NCBI RefSeq assembly: GCF_042643165.1
Contig: NZ_JBHRSH010000002.1
Span: forward strand, 310,001 to 374,000
Length of the DNA stretch: 64,000 nucleotides
Direction of reading: 5' to 3'
DNA from: Hyphococcus aureus
Lineage (GTDB): Bacteria > Pseudomonadota > Alphaproteobacteria > Caulobacterales > Parvularculaceae
Positions 23,545-31,307 of the stretch are shown piece after piece. Within the stretch, counting starts at the first letter, position 1. The number at the start of each line of letters is the position of its first letter. Under the pieces are notes generated by a model, which saw only the letters and a list, made by a program, of their open reading frames with translations, was not told the origin of the DNA and searched no databases. The translations under genes were made by a program, and so were the position numbers.

Positions 23545-24768
23545 ATGAAGGACGCGCGGGCGATCGCGGAAGAAACCGCTCGCGTATCCTATGGCCGTCT
23601 GCTCGCCTGGCTGTGCGCGCGCACGGGTGATGTGGCTGCGGCGGAGGACGCGCTTGCGGACGCCTTTCGCGCGGCGCTGGAGCACTGGCCGAAAACCGGC
23701 GCTCCCAACTCGCCGGAAGCCTGGATCATCACCGCAGCGCGGCGCAAACTGATTGATCAGGGCCGCAAGGCGAAAACGCGATATGAGGCCGAGCCTGCGC
23801 TGGCGCTCGCGGCGGAGGAAGCCGAAGCAAAAGCGATTGATGACTCCCCTTTCCCCGATGAACGGCTGAAACTGATGTTTATCTGTGCGCATCCGGCGAT
23901 CGACGTGAATGTGCGAACGCCCCTGATGCTGCAGACCGTGCTCGGTCTCGACGCCGCGAAAATCGCGTCTGCGTTTCTAACGTCGCCCAAAGCCATGGGC
24001 GCGCGTCTGGTGCGGGCCAAGCGCAAGATCAAAAGCGCCGCCGTACCTTTTGTTGAGCCACCGCTGGAGCAAGTGCCGGAGCGGATGTCCGCGGTGCTCG
24101 ATGCAATCTACGCCGCCTTCGGCGCGGGCTGGAACGAAGTGGACGGCTCCGGACAAACAGGCGACCTGACGCAGGAGGCTATTTTTCTGGCGCAACTCGC
24201 AACGTCGCTTGCGCCAGCACAGGCGGAAGCCTGGGGCCTGCTTTCCTTGATGCTGCATGCCGAGGCGCGCCGCGATGCGCGCCATTCCGGCGGCGCTTAC
24301 ATACCGTTGTCGTCGCAGGATACAGCGCTCTGGGACCGGCGGATGATCGCCGCCGCTGAAGAGGCGTTGGCGACCGCATGGCGTCTGAAATCCATGGGAC
24401 GGTTCCAGCTGGAAGCCGCTATTCAGTCGGCGCACGCCGCATCAAGGCTCACCGGACGCGACGTCCAGAACGATATTATTTTGCTTTATGAAAATCTCGT
24501 CCGCATTGCGCCGTCAACGGGCGCGGAGATTGGCTACGCCGCAGCGCTCGCCAGCGCGGGGCGTGCCGAGGACGGATTGAAGGTTCTGGACCGCATCGAG
24601 AAAGACCGCATCCAGACCCATCAGCCTTTCTGGGCCGTGCGCGCCCATATTCTCAAAGAAGTGGGCCGCAATGAGGATGCGAACGCGAGCTATGACCGGG
24701 CGATCGGCCTGTCTGACAATGACGCTGCGCGCGCTTTTTTACGGTCACAAAAAACGACGCCGGTTTGA
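23545..24768 (+). CDS. ECF sigma factor of the ECF42 (DUF6596) type
   Basis: A 407-residue RNA polymerase sigma factor, about twice the length of a minimal ECF. Region 2 covers residues 1-85 (AEDALADAFRAALEHW, AWIITAARRKLID), and region 4 covers about 105-165 with a helix-turn-helix in LDAAKIASAFLTSPKAMGAR. The C-terminal half is the DUF6596 extension (about 170-275) followed by TPR-like helices. This extension replaces an anti-sigma factor in ECF42 proteins and is needed for activity. Two DGPF genes precede it, the family's hallmark, and a likely cognate promoter lies at the head of the cluster. Confidence 0.93.
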   Translation: MKDARAIAEETARVSYGRLLAWLCARTGDVAAAEDALADAFRAALEHWPKTGAPNSPEAWIITAARRKLIDQGRKAKTRYEAEPALALAAEEAEAKAIDDSPFPDERLKLMFICAHPAIDVNVRTPLMLQTVLGLDAAKIASAFLTSPKAMGARLVRAKRKIKSAAVPFVEPPLEQVPERMSAVLDAIYAAFGAGWNEVDGSGQTGDLTQEAIFLAQLATSLAPAQAEAWGLLSLMLHAEARRDARHSGGAYIPLSSQDTALWDRRMIAAAEEALATAWRLKSMGRFQLEAAIQSAHAASRLTGRDVQNDIILLYENLVRIAPSTGAEIGYAAALASAGRAEDGLKVLDRIEKDRIQTHQPFWAVRAHILKEVGRNEDANASYDRAIGLSDNDAARAFLRSQKTTPV

Positions 24769-24775
24769 CCCGGCG
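24749..24775 (-). terminator. Terminator of the 24802-25650 gene
   Basis: On the minus strand a six-base-pair GC stem (24758-24763 with 24770-24775, loop of six) is followed within a few bases by a run of six T (24749-24754). It overlaps the end of the convergent sigma-factor gene. Confidence 0.6.
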
Positions 24776-24801
24776 CCGCTGTTCTTGTCCTGGGTGAAAA
24801 C

Positions 24802-25650
24802 CTAGAACCAGTAGCTCTTGCCGAGGCGCTGAATAAAGAGCGGCGTTGATGACGGGATCATATCAACGTTCCACTCGACGGTTTCTCCAACGCTCGCCTG
24901 ATAGGATTCAACCTGAATAGCGTAGCCCTCGGCTTCGACGCGCACCCACAAACGCGCATCGTTTGAGCGGGCGGGAACGCCAGCATGAATTACCAGCGAA
25001 TTTCCCTGTTTGCGAACTGTGCCGCCGGCGCTGCGAAAAAGATTCCACGTCTGGTTAAGATCTTCATTATGCAGGCGTCCACGCAGGGAGCCGCGGCGGA
25101 TCATGGTGTCTACGTTATCCGGCAGGCCGTTCGGAAAGTTAATCACCAGATGCACGTCATATTTCGCCGCGCCGCGTTCGCTTTGCGCCGGAACATACTG
25201 CGCCGCCGTGTAATTCGCCTGGTAGATGCGCCCTTCCATGGAGGCTTCGCGAGTCGCCGCAGGTTCAAGCCCGGGAAGAGAATCGTTGATGCCTTGAATG
25301 CCGCCAGCGAGGTCGGCGGGGATCGCCGTCATCAAAACCGCGAGCAAACCGAAACCTTGTGCGAAGGCGCCTTGCCTTGTGATCGGCTGGAAATAAAAAA
25401 TCGAACCGGCGCCGACGGCGGTCATGCCCAAGACGACCATCCACAATGGAATGTCCGTATACCCGAGCAGGCTGCCAAACTGGACGAACCACTGATTGAT
25501 CGTGAACAGCGCGGACGATTCGCCCTGCTGCTGATAATCGGTCACCAGCGCTGCGATGATGCCAGCCGCACCTGACAGGGCGAGCCCGGCCATATCTGCA
25601 ATTGTATAACTGCCCGGCGCCTTGACGCCCTGTTTCACACCATACGGCAT
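24802..25650 (-). CDS. Membrane protein of unknown function
   Basis: A 282-residue protein from ATG 25650, which has GAGGGAG upstream; a GTG at 25668 would add six residues. There are three hydrophobic segments: about 20-38 (MAGLALSGAAGIIAALV), 68-90 (IPLWMVVLGMTAVGAGSIFYF) and 95-115 (FAQGFGLLAVLMTAIPADLAG). A soluble domain of some 150 residues follows, with NFPNGLPDNVDTMIRRGSLRGR and an alternating beta pattern (LWVRVEAEGYAIQVESYQA) suggesting a carbohydrate- or protein-binding sandwich. It ends in KSYWF. I recognise no family. It is followed by a good terminator. Confidence 0.7.
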   Translation of the reverse strand: MPYGVKQGVKAPGSYTIADMAGLALSGAAGIIAALVTDYQQQGESSALFTINQWFVQFGSLLGYTDIPLWMVVLGMTAVGAGSIFYFQPITRQGAFAQGFGLLAVLMTAIPADLAGGIQGINDSLPGLEPAATREASMEGRIYQANYTAAQYVPAQSERGAAKYDVHLVINFPNGLPDNVDTMIRRGSLRGRLHNEDLNQTWNLFRSAGGTVRKQGNSLVIHAGVPARSNDARLWVRVEAEGYAIQVESYQASVGETVEWNVDMIPSSTPLFIQRLGKSYWF

Positions 25651-25733
25651 TTGAAAACGCTCCCTCACAATACCCCTGCCGCGGATTTAACCACATATTT
25701 GCGAAAGGTTTAAGGCTGTTTCTGAGCGGCGTT

Positions 25734-26474
25734 TCAGGCGACTTCGCTGTTTCTGGGCCGCAGGCCCCCGAAATCCACGTCGAACAGGTGTTCAAGGCTG
25801 GACCGGGTAAGCCCTTTTTTCACAAAGTCGTAGGCGGTTACATTCAGCGCTTTCAACGCCATACGCTCAATCTGGAGGCCAGTTCCGGCCTCGTTCGGGG
25901 TCACATCCACGTCAATAAGATTGAGACAGGCCAGATCCTGCTCGAAAGCGGCGATCGTAGAGAGCCCGCCTCCGCATGCCCAGCCAAGCGCGATCCGGTT
26001 CACGCCCTCATGAGCGACGACAAGCGCTGTCCGCCACTCACGCGTCAGAACCAGTTCCTCCAGCGCGGCGATGATGCGGCGCTGAGCGTTTTCAAAGGTT
26101 TCCCCGTCCGGAAGGAAACTTGCCCCCGGCGCATCGGCCTCATCGAAACTATAGGCGAGCCGCGCCGCAAGCTCTTCCCGGGAGGTCGCCTTGATCCAGC
26201 CGCTCTTGATTTCTTCTAGGCCTTCATGGGCGATGAGTTCGGGCGGCGCCTTGTTATCGGAGAGCACAATCTCCGCCGTTTCACGCGTGCGCGGCAGGCC
26301 GGAATAAACGGCGAGGTCGAAATGCGCATGGCTGAGGGCGGCCCCGGCGGCGCCCGCCTGCTCACGCCCCATTTCGGTCAGAGGCACCATGCGGGGGTCC
26401 GTCAGGTCCGGCGCGAAATAGTCCACATGCCCATGCCGCATGAGGTAAATACGCCGCCTGCCTGCGCCTTTCAT
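25734..26474 (-). CDS. Histidine phosphatase family protein
   Basis: A 246-residue phosphoglycerate-mutase-like protein. The RHG motif LMRHGHVD (Arg13, His14, Gly15) holds the phospho-accepting His; SGLPRTRETAEI supplies the second Arg, and LVVAHEGVNR the second catalytic His. The start is the ATG at 26474, preceded by GGAGAC; a frame extending to 26690 is not supported. The family includes phosphatases for sugars, nucleotides and proteins, and the substrate is not determinable. It is divergent from the TPR-VanY gene. Confidence 0.88.
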   Translation of the reverse strand: MKGAGRRRIYLMRHGHVDYFAPDLTDPRMVPLTEMGREQAGAAGAALSHAHFDLAVYSGLPRTRETAEIVLSDNKAPPELIAHEGLEEIKSGWIKATSREELAARLAYSFDEADAPGASFLPDGETFENAQRRIIAALEELVLTREWRTALVVAHEGVNRIALGWACGGGLSTIAAFEQDLACLNLIDVDVTPNEAGTGLQIERMALKALNVTAYDFVKKGLTRSSLEHLFDVDFGGLRPRNSEVA

Positions 26475-26647
26475 TGTCTCCGGCCTTTCTGATCTGCCAG
26501 CCGGGCATAGCCAAATCGGTCCGGATGCGCCAGCGCCAGCACTGCATTCCCGGCGCAAAAATCCCCTGTCAATGGCTCGCGTCGCGCCGTTCCGGGTGAT
26601 AAAGTCACCCTTAGGGGAAAATCCGGAGGGGACCGGAGGGCGTTTAG

Positions 26648-28423
26648 TTGAGGGGTAGTCTGAGGGCGATGGCGTTTCGTTCGCCGACATATCTGGCCGG
26701 GGCCTTTCTGATCCTGGCGATCAGTTTTGCCATCTATTTCAACGTTGCTGTCCGTGTGGACTCGAGCGCCGCTCTGGCGCGGTTTGACCAGCTGACGGCG
26801 CAGAATGCGTCGCGCCGCGCCGCCGTTCATGGCGAACGCGCGCTGCGGCTTCTGACAAAAGAAGGCCAGAGCGAAGAACAGCTCGCCCCCTTGATGCTGC
26901 GGGTCGCCGATGCGCAATTGTCGCGCAATCGCAATGAACGCGCCGCCGGCCTTCTGCGCGACGCCCTCGCGACAAAGTCTTCGGACACGCTCAACCGGCG
27001 CAAACGCGCCCTTTATGAAGACAAGCTTGCGCGCGCATCGGTCCTGTCGGGCGATATTGAAACGGCAGTCGCTATCTACGCTTCCTTTCTGGACCTTGCG
27101 GGCGATGACGCCGTGCGCAGCGCCGATGAGTCGGCGGCGATCTCGGCATTCTACGCTGATCGCGTCGCTGAGGCGGAACAGCTTTTCGCCGCCGCGCTAA
27201 ATCATGCGCGCCCTTATGAATCCACCGTCGGCGCGCGCGAGGCGCAGCTCGCCGCAGCGACAAATATGGCGTCGCTCGGCTCTTTTTACGCCATGCGCGA
27301 ACATGGCGCTTATGCTGCGGCGGGCCTTTTATCGTCGGCCTATCTGATCCGAACGAAGCTGCTTGGCGGAGATCATCAGGATACGGTGCAACTGACGCTC
27401 GTGCTGGGGCCGGTTTATTCCGGTATGGGCAGGCTCGATGATGCAGAGAAGCTTTATCTTGACGCCTTCCATGCGCAGGAACAGCTTAAAGGCGCGAACA
27501 GCCCCGATCTCAGTCTCTATATCAAGCTCCTCACCGGCATTTATGAAAGACAGGGCCGTTACACCGAAGCGCAGGCCCTGCAAGAGCATATGCGCAATCT
27601 TTTCCGCGATGCCTTTGGCGCACAGCGTTACGCCATCAATCGCGAGCGCGACCGCCGTGAGGATATCAACCGGCCGGTGTCGCAACTGTTCCTTTTGAAA
27701 TCCGATTATGCGCCGGGCGATCTTGTTTCCGCCGCTGAATTTTCCATCCCGACGGCGAAGTCGCCGAACATAGATGAAATGAAATTGCGGCTCGCGGGCG
27801 ACCCCGATGCAGACCCGCGCGAGGCCAATCTGCCCGCCCGGCTGGCGCAACTGATTTCGTTGTGCCGTTCTGAATCGGGCGAGCGTATCTCCCTGCGCTC
27901 CGGCTATCGCTCCTACGCCACGCAGAAAGGGCTTTACGCCAATATCGGCGGTAAAGGCACCGTGACGCCGCCCGGCATGTCCGAGCACCAGACCGGTCTC
28001 GCCGCCGACATCAATGTGGAAAACCGCTTCATGAGGCCGAGCGACCGCGCCTATCAGTGCTTCGAGGAAAACGCCTATCGCTTCGGCTTCATCCTCTCCT
28101 ACCCGCCAGGCAATAATTACCTGCCCGGCGCAGACCCTTATGAGCCCTGGCACTGGCGCTATGTCGGCGTTTCCACCGCTCAGCTTTACCGTGAGGCTGG
28201 CCCCTATCAGAAACCGCAGGAATTCCTGGCCGCTCTTCCCTGCTACCAGGAGCGGGCCGCCAATGGTGTTTTTCCCGCTAGCGGCGAAGACGACCTCTGT
28301 CTTTCGGCCAAGCCGGAAATCAAGGTTGCGGCGAGCGAAAAGGACCGTCTGCAACCTGCCGAAGAAGACGGCGATGCGGCCCGTATCTTGAATAAACTCC
28401 CGGCAGCGCGGGCTCCGCGCTGA
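26648..28423 (+). CDS. TPR-containing M15B (VanY-like) D-Ala-D-Ala carboxypeptidase
   Basis: A 591-residue exported protein. The TTG at 26648 has GGAGGG seven bases upstream; an ATG at 26669 is the alternative. A hydrophobic anchor (about residues 12-32) precedes TPR-like helical repeats (about 50-310). The C-terminal peptidase domain has the zinc motif SEHQTGLAADIN (His447, Asp454) and EPWHW (Glu499, His502), diagnostic of the VanY/DdcY family that removes D-Ala from peptidoglycan stems. Fusion of a long TPR array to VanY is unusual; the TPRs may dock partner proteins. It probably acts in the periplasm. Confidence 0.88.
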   Translation: MRGSLRAMAFRSPTYLAGAFLILAISFAIYFNVAVRVDSSAALARFDQLTAQNASRRAAVHGERALRLLTKEGQSEEQLAPLMLRVADAQLSRNRNERAAGLLRDALATKSSDTLNRRKRALYEDKLARASVLSGDIETAVAIYASFLDLAGDDAVRSADESAAISAFYADRVAEAEQLFAAALNHARPYESTVGAREAQLAAATNMASLGSFYAMREHGAYAAAGLLSSAYLIRTKLLGGDHQDTVQLTLVLGPVYSGMGRLDDAEKLYLDAFHAQEQLKGANSPDLSLYIKLLTGIYERQGRYTEAQALQEHMRNLFRDAFGAQRYAINRERDRREDINRPVSQLFLLKSDYAPGDLVSAAEFSIPTAKSPNIDEMKLRLAGDPDADPREANLPARLAQLISLCRSESGERISLRSGYRSYATQKGLYANIGGKGTVTPPGMSEHQTGLAADINVENRFMRPSDRAYQCFEENAYRFGFILSYPPGNNYLPGADPYEPWHWRYVGVSTAQLYREAGPYQKPQEFLAALPCYQERAANGVFPASGEDDLCLSAKPEIKVAASEKDRLQPAEEDGDAARILNKLPAARAPR

Positions 28424-28461
28424 CAAAGAGAAGCGGCGGCAAGCCGTGGCCGGGTGAGTTC

Positions 28462-29817
28462 ATGCAGGAAGATATCGGCGCTTCGCCGAAAGCACGTATT
28501 GTTTATGTTGGCGATGGCGACGAAGGGCGCGCAGCGTTAACCGTCGCCTTCGAGGACGCCGGCTATGCCCTTGTCTCGCATGAGGACGCTTCGCGCGCGG
28601 ACGCCGATATTGGCCTGATTGATCTGCGCGGCCGCCATGTGTCGAGCCGCAAGGCCCAGTCCATCGCCGGGCTCCTGCGCAAATCCTCGCCGGAATCGTC
28701 GATTCTGATCATCATCGATCCCTATATCGACGAGACGGCCCGCCGCGCTCTGCGCCGCCATGGCGAACTCGTGGTTATGCTCACCAAACCGGATGGGCTG
28801 ATCGAACGCTGCCGTCAGGTTCTGCGTTTGCGCAATATCGCCGAGGAAGCCGGCGAGCGGCTCAAAAGTCTCGCCAGTCTCAACCGCCTCAATGACTTCC
28901 CTCCCATTTCGGCGCCGGCGGGCGCCTTGCGGGTTCTGATTGCCGGCGAGGCGGGGCCCGTCGCCCTCGCCGCGCTGAACGCCCTCAAGCCTGTTACCGA
29001 ACAGTGCATATGCGTATTCTCTGCGGGACAGGCGCTGCGAGCCGCGGAGAGCATGCAGTTCGACGCTGCGATCTTTTTACCCAAACGCGACAGCGATCCC
29101 CTGATGAGCCTTTCCCGGTCCCTTCGCCGTCATCCCAAACACGCCAATATGCCGATCATCTTTCCTTTGCATGATCCCGACGAAGCGGCTGACTACGCCA
29201 TACGCGGAGCATCGGACTTCATGCTCACCGGTCATATCCCCGCCGATCTCAGTCCGAAAACCCAACTCGCTGCGCGCCGCGCGCGGCTCCTGAAATCCAT
29301 GCGGAAATTTCTTCAGGCTTGTGAGGGCGATGGCGTGCGTGATGCAGGCTCCGGCGCCTTTACGGCCACTTTCCTTGCCGAGCATGGCGCCAGACTTTGC
29401 GCCCGCGCCGATCAAAGCGGGCGCGGGCTTTCCATGATCGCATTGCGCATCGAAACCGAGTCGAAAGAGCATGGCGAGGCAGAGCCCGGCCGCCGCGCCT
29501 TGCATCAGGCGGCGCGGCTTATCAATCGCGTCACTCGCGCCGAAGACATGGTCACGCGCATCGCAACGGACACTTTTCTTGTCATAATGCCGTCAACCAC
29601 AGAGCGCGATGCAGGCAAGGCGGCGTTGCGAATACAGGGCGTTCTTGAAAACACTGTTTTTCGCAGCGCCGGCGATGACCTTCTGTACGGGGTTAATGTC
29701 TCCGCAGTTCCTTGCAAACGCCCTGAAGGGTTATGCATCGAAGAATGCGTCGCGCTGGCCCTGGCGATGCTTCGCGAAAACGCGGAAATCGCTTTTAACG
29801 GCGCACCCCGATTGTGA
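28462..29817 (+). CDS. PopA-like c-di-GMP effector: two receiver-like domains and degenerate GGDEF
   Basis: A 451-residue protein with PleD architecture: receiver-like domain 1 (about 10-125), receiver-like domain 2 (about 155-275) and a GGDEF-fold domain (about 285-450). The active-site GGDEF is replaced by ATDTF (368-372), so cyclase activity is not expected. The allosteric inhibitory-site motif RxxD is kept as RAED (359-362), at the correct five-residue spacing. A dead active site with an intact I-site is the defining layout of Caulobacter PopA, which binds c-di-GMP and recruits the CtrA degradation machinery. The first receiver also lacks a clear acidic pocket. The PopA role is inferred. 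Confidence 0.75.
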   Translation: MQEDIGASPKARIVYVGDGDEGRAALTVAFEDAGYALVSHEDASRADADIGLIDLRGRHVSSRKAQSIAGLLRKSSPESSILIIIDPYIDETARRALRRHGELVVMLTKPDGLIERCRQVLRLRNIAEEAGERLKSLASLNRLNDFPPISAPAGALRVLIAGEAGPVALAALNALKPVTEQCICVFSAGQALRAAESMQFDAAIFLPKRDSDPLMSLSRSLRRHPKHANMPIIFPLHDPDEAADYAIRGASDFMLTGHIPADLSPKTQLAARRARLLKSMRKFLQACEGDGVRDAGSGAFTATFLAEHGARLCARADQSGRGLSMIALRIETESKEHGEAEPGRRALHQAARLINRVTRAEDMVTRIATDTFLVIMPSTTERDAGKAALRIQGVLENTVFRSAGDDLLYGVNVSAVPCKRPEGLCIEECVALALAMLRENAEIAFNGAPRL

Positions 29818-29818
29818 T

Positions 29819-30292
29819 TTAACCGCGGTCGCGCAGCAGCCGCTGTTTCTGTCGGTTCCAGTCTCGTTCTTTCGACGTGTCCCGCTTGTCGTGGATCTTC
29901 TTGCCCTGAGCAAGCCCGAGTTCGAGCTTGGCGCGCCCGCGCTCATTGAAATAGAGCCGCAAGGGCGTCAGCGTATAACCCTTGCGCTCCACCGCTTGCG
30001 CCAGACGCGTGATCTCGCGCTTGTGCAGCAATAGCTTGCGCTTGCGTTTCGGTTCGTGGTTTTCGCGATTGCCCGCTGAATATTCCGGAATATTGGCGTT
30101 GATCAGCCAGATCGCGCCGTCCTCCGGCGAGGCGTAGCTTTCTGCGATATTGGCCTTGCCTTCACGCAGCGCCTTCACCTCGGTGCCGGTCAGCATGATC
30201 CCCGCCTCGATCACGTCCTCAACGAAATATTCGTGACGCGCCCGGCGGTTCTCCGCAATGATCTTGCGGCCTTCTTTGTCTTTGTCGGACAT
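29819..30292 (-). CDS. smpB: SsrA-binding protein SmpB
   Basis: A 157-residue SmpB, the tmRNA partner in trans-translation. Recognisable segments are IAENRRARHEYFVEDVIEAG at the N-terminus, LTGTEVKALREGKANI, and the basic C-terminal tail ending in KRDTSKERDWNRQKQRLLRDRG, which enters the ribosomal mRNA channel. Its ATG shares one base with the dapA stop codon, so it is translated from the dapA transcript. The tmRNA gene itself is not in this window. Confidence 0.97.
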   Translation of the reverse strand: MSDKDKEGRKIIAENRRARHEYFVEDVIEAGIMLTGTEVKALREGKANIAESYASPEDGAIWLINANIPEYSAGNRENHEPKRKRKLLLHKREITRLAQAVERKGYTLTPLRLYFNERGRAKLELGLAQGKKIHDKRDTSKERDWNRQKQRLLRDRG

Positions 30293-31173
30293 CAGCCGAT
30301 CAGGCCGAGCTCTTCCAGAGCGGCCCGCACCTTTGCTTTCGATGCATCATTCGGCGCAACCATGGGCAGGCGCAACTCGTCTGTGCAAAGTCCCATCAAA
30401 GACAGCGCGTATTTAACCGGGCCGGGACTGGCGTCGGAAAAGAGCGCGTCATGGAGCATCGTCAGCCTGTCCTGAAGCGCCCGCGCGGTGACATAGTCGT
30501 CATTGAGACAGGCATCCTGCATATGCGCGCACAGATCCGGCGCGACATTTGACGTTACGGAAATGCAGCCAACGCCGCCCATAGCGTTGAAGCCGACCGC
30601 CGTCATGTCCTCACCCGAAAGCTGGGTGAAATCGGGCGCACATTCGCGGCGCTGCACCGCGACGCGGGCGAGATCGCCGGTGGCGTCCTTGACGCCGACA
30701 ATGCGCGGCAGTTTCGACAGCGTCGCCATTGTGTCCCGTGCGAGACCGACAACCGTGCGCGCAGGGATGTTGTAAAGAATGATCGGGATGTCGGTCGCAT
30801 TATGCAGCGCGGTGTAATGTGCGACGAGGCCCGCCTGGCTCGGCCGGTTATAATAGCCGGTGACCGCCAGGATCGCATCGACGCCGATATTTTGAACGCG
30901 CTGCGCCATGGAGATGGCGTAGGCGGTCTCATTGGAGCCGGCGCCGCCGATGACGGGAACGCGCCCGCCGGCGACTTCGACGCAGAGCGAAATCACTCGC
31001 TCATGCTCTTCATCCGACAGCGTCGCCGATTCGCCGGTTGTCCCCACCGGCACGAGGCCGTGAGTGCCCGCCGCGATCTGGCGTTCGACCATGTTCTGAA
31101 AGGCTCCCTCGTCGACGGCTCCATCCCTGAAAGGCGTGACGAGGGCCGTAATTGACCCTTTAAACTGTGTCAT
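30292..31173 (-). CDS. dapA: 4-hydroxy-tetrahydrodipicolinate synthase
   Basis: A 293-residue DapA that condenses pyruvate with aspartate semialdehyde, the first committed step of lysine and meso-diaminopimelate synthesis. GTTGE (44-48) and LYNIPART (Tyr134) line the active site, and the Schiff-base Lys is Lys162 in GVKDATGD. The start at ATG 31173 gives the family N-terminus MTQFKGSITALVTPF; a longer frame to 31215 is rejected. It is coupled to smpB. Confidence 0.96.
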   Translation of the reverse strand: MTQFKGSITALVTPFRDGAVDEGAFQNMVERQIAAGTHGLVPVGTTGESATLSDEEHERVISLCVEVAGGRVPVIGGAGSNETAYAISMAQRVQNIGVDAILAVTGYYNRPSQAGLVAHYTALHNATDIPIILYNIPARTVVGLARDTMATLSKLPRIVGVKDATGDLARVAVQRRECAPDFTQLSGEDMTAVGFNAMGGVGCISVTSNVAPDLCAHMQDACLNDDYVTARALQDRLTMLHDALFSDASPGPVKYALSLMGLCTDELRLPMVAPNDASKAKVRAALEELGLIG

Positions 31174-31241
31174 TGGCTCTGTTTTTCTCAAATTTAAGGT
31201 CACCCCTAGCGTCACCGCGCGGTTTCAGCAAGCGCTGCTGT

Positions 31242-31269
31242 TTGGATGGCGCGCAGTTTAGGCTATTGT
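31242..31269 (+). promoter_or_regulatory. Putative promoter of the lytic transglycosylase gene
   Basis: TTGGAT (31242-31247) and TATTGT (31264-31269), 16 bases apart, about 40 bases upstream of the ATG at 31308. Consensus similarity only. Confidence 0.35.
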
Positions 31270-31307
31270 AAGGCTAACCGGTGTTCTGAAGCGGGAGTTT
31301 AGACGGT

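Noticed and set aside
22663..23892. A 409-codon open frame on the minus strand
   Set aside because: It lies antisense to the PiuC-like gene end, both DGPF genes and the start of the sigma factor, all of which have clear motifs and ribosome binding sites. The antisense product is Arg/His-rich without domains, a GC-codon shadow.
27329..28426. A 365-codon minus-strand frame
   Set aside because: Antisense to the VanY domain with its complete zinc motif; no ribosome binding site or recognisable fold.
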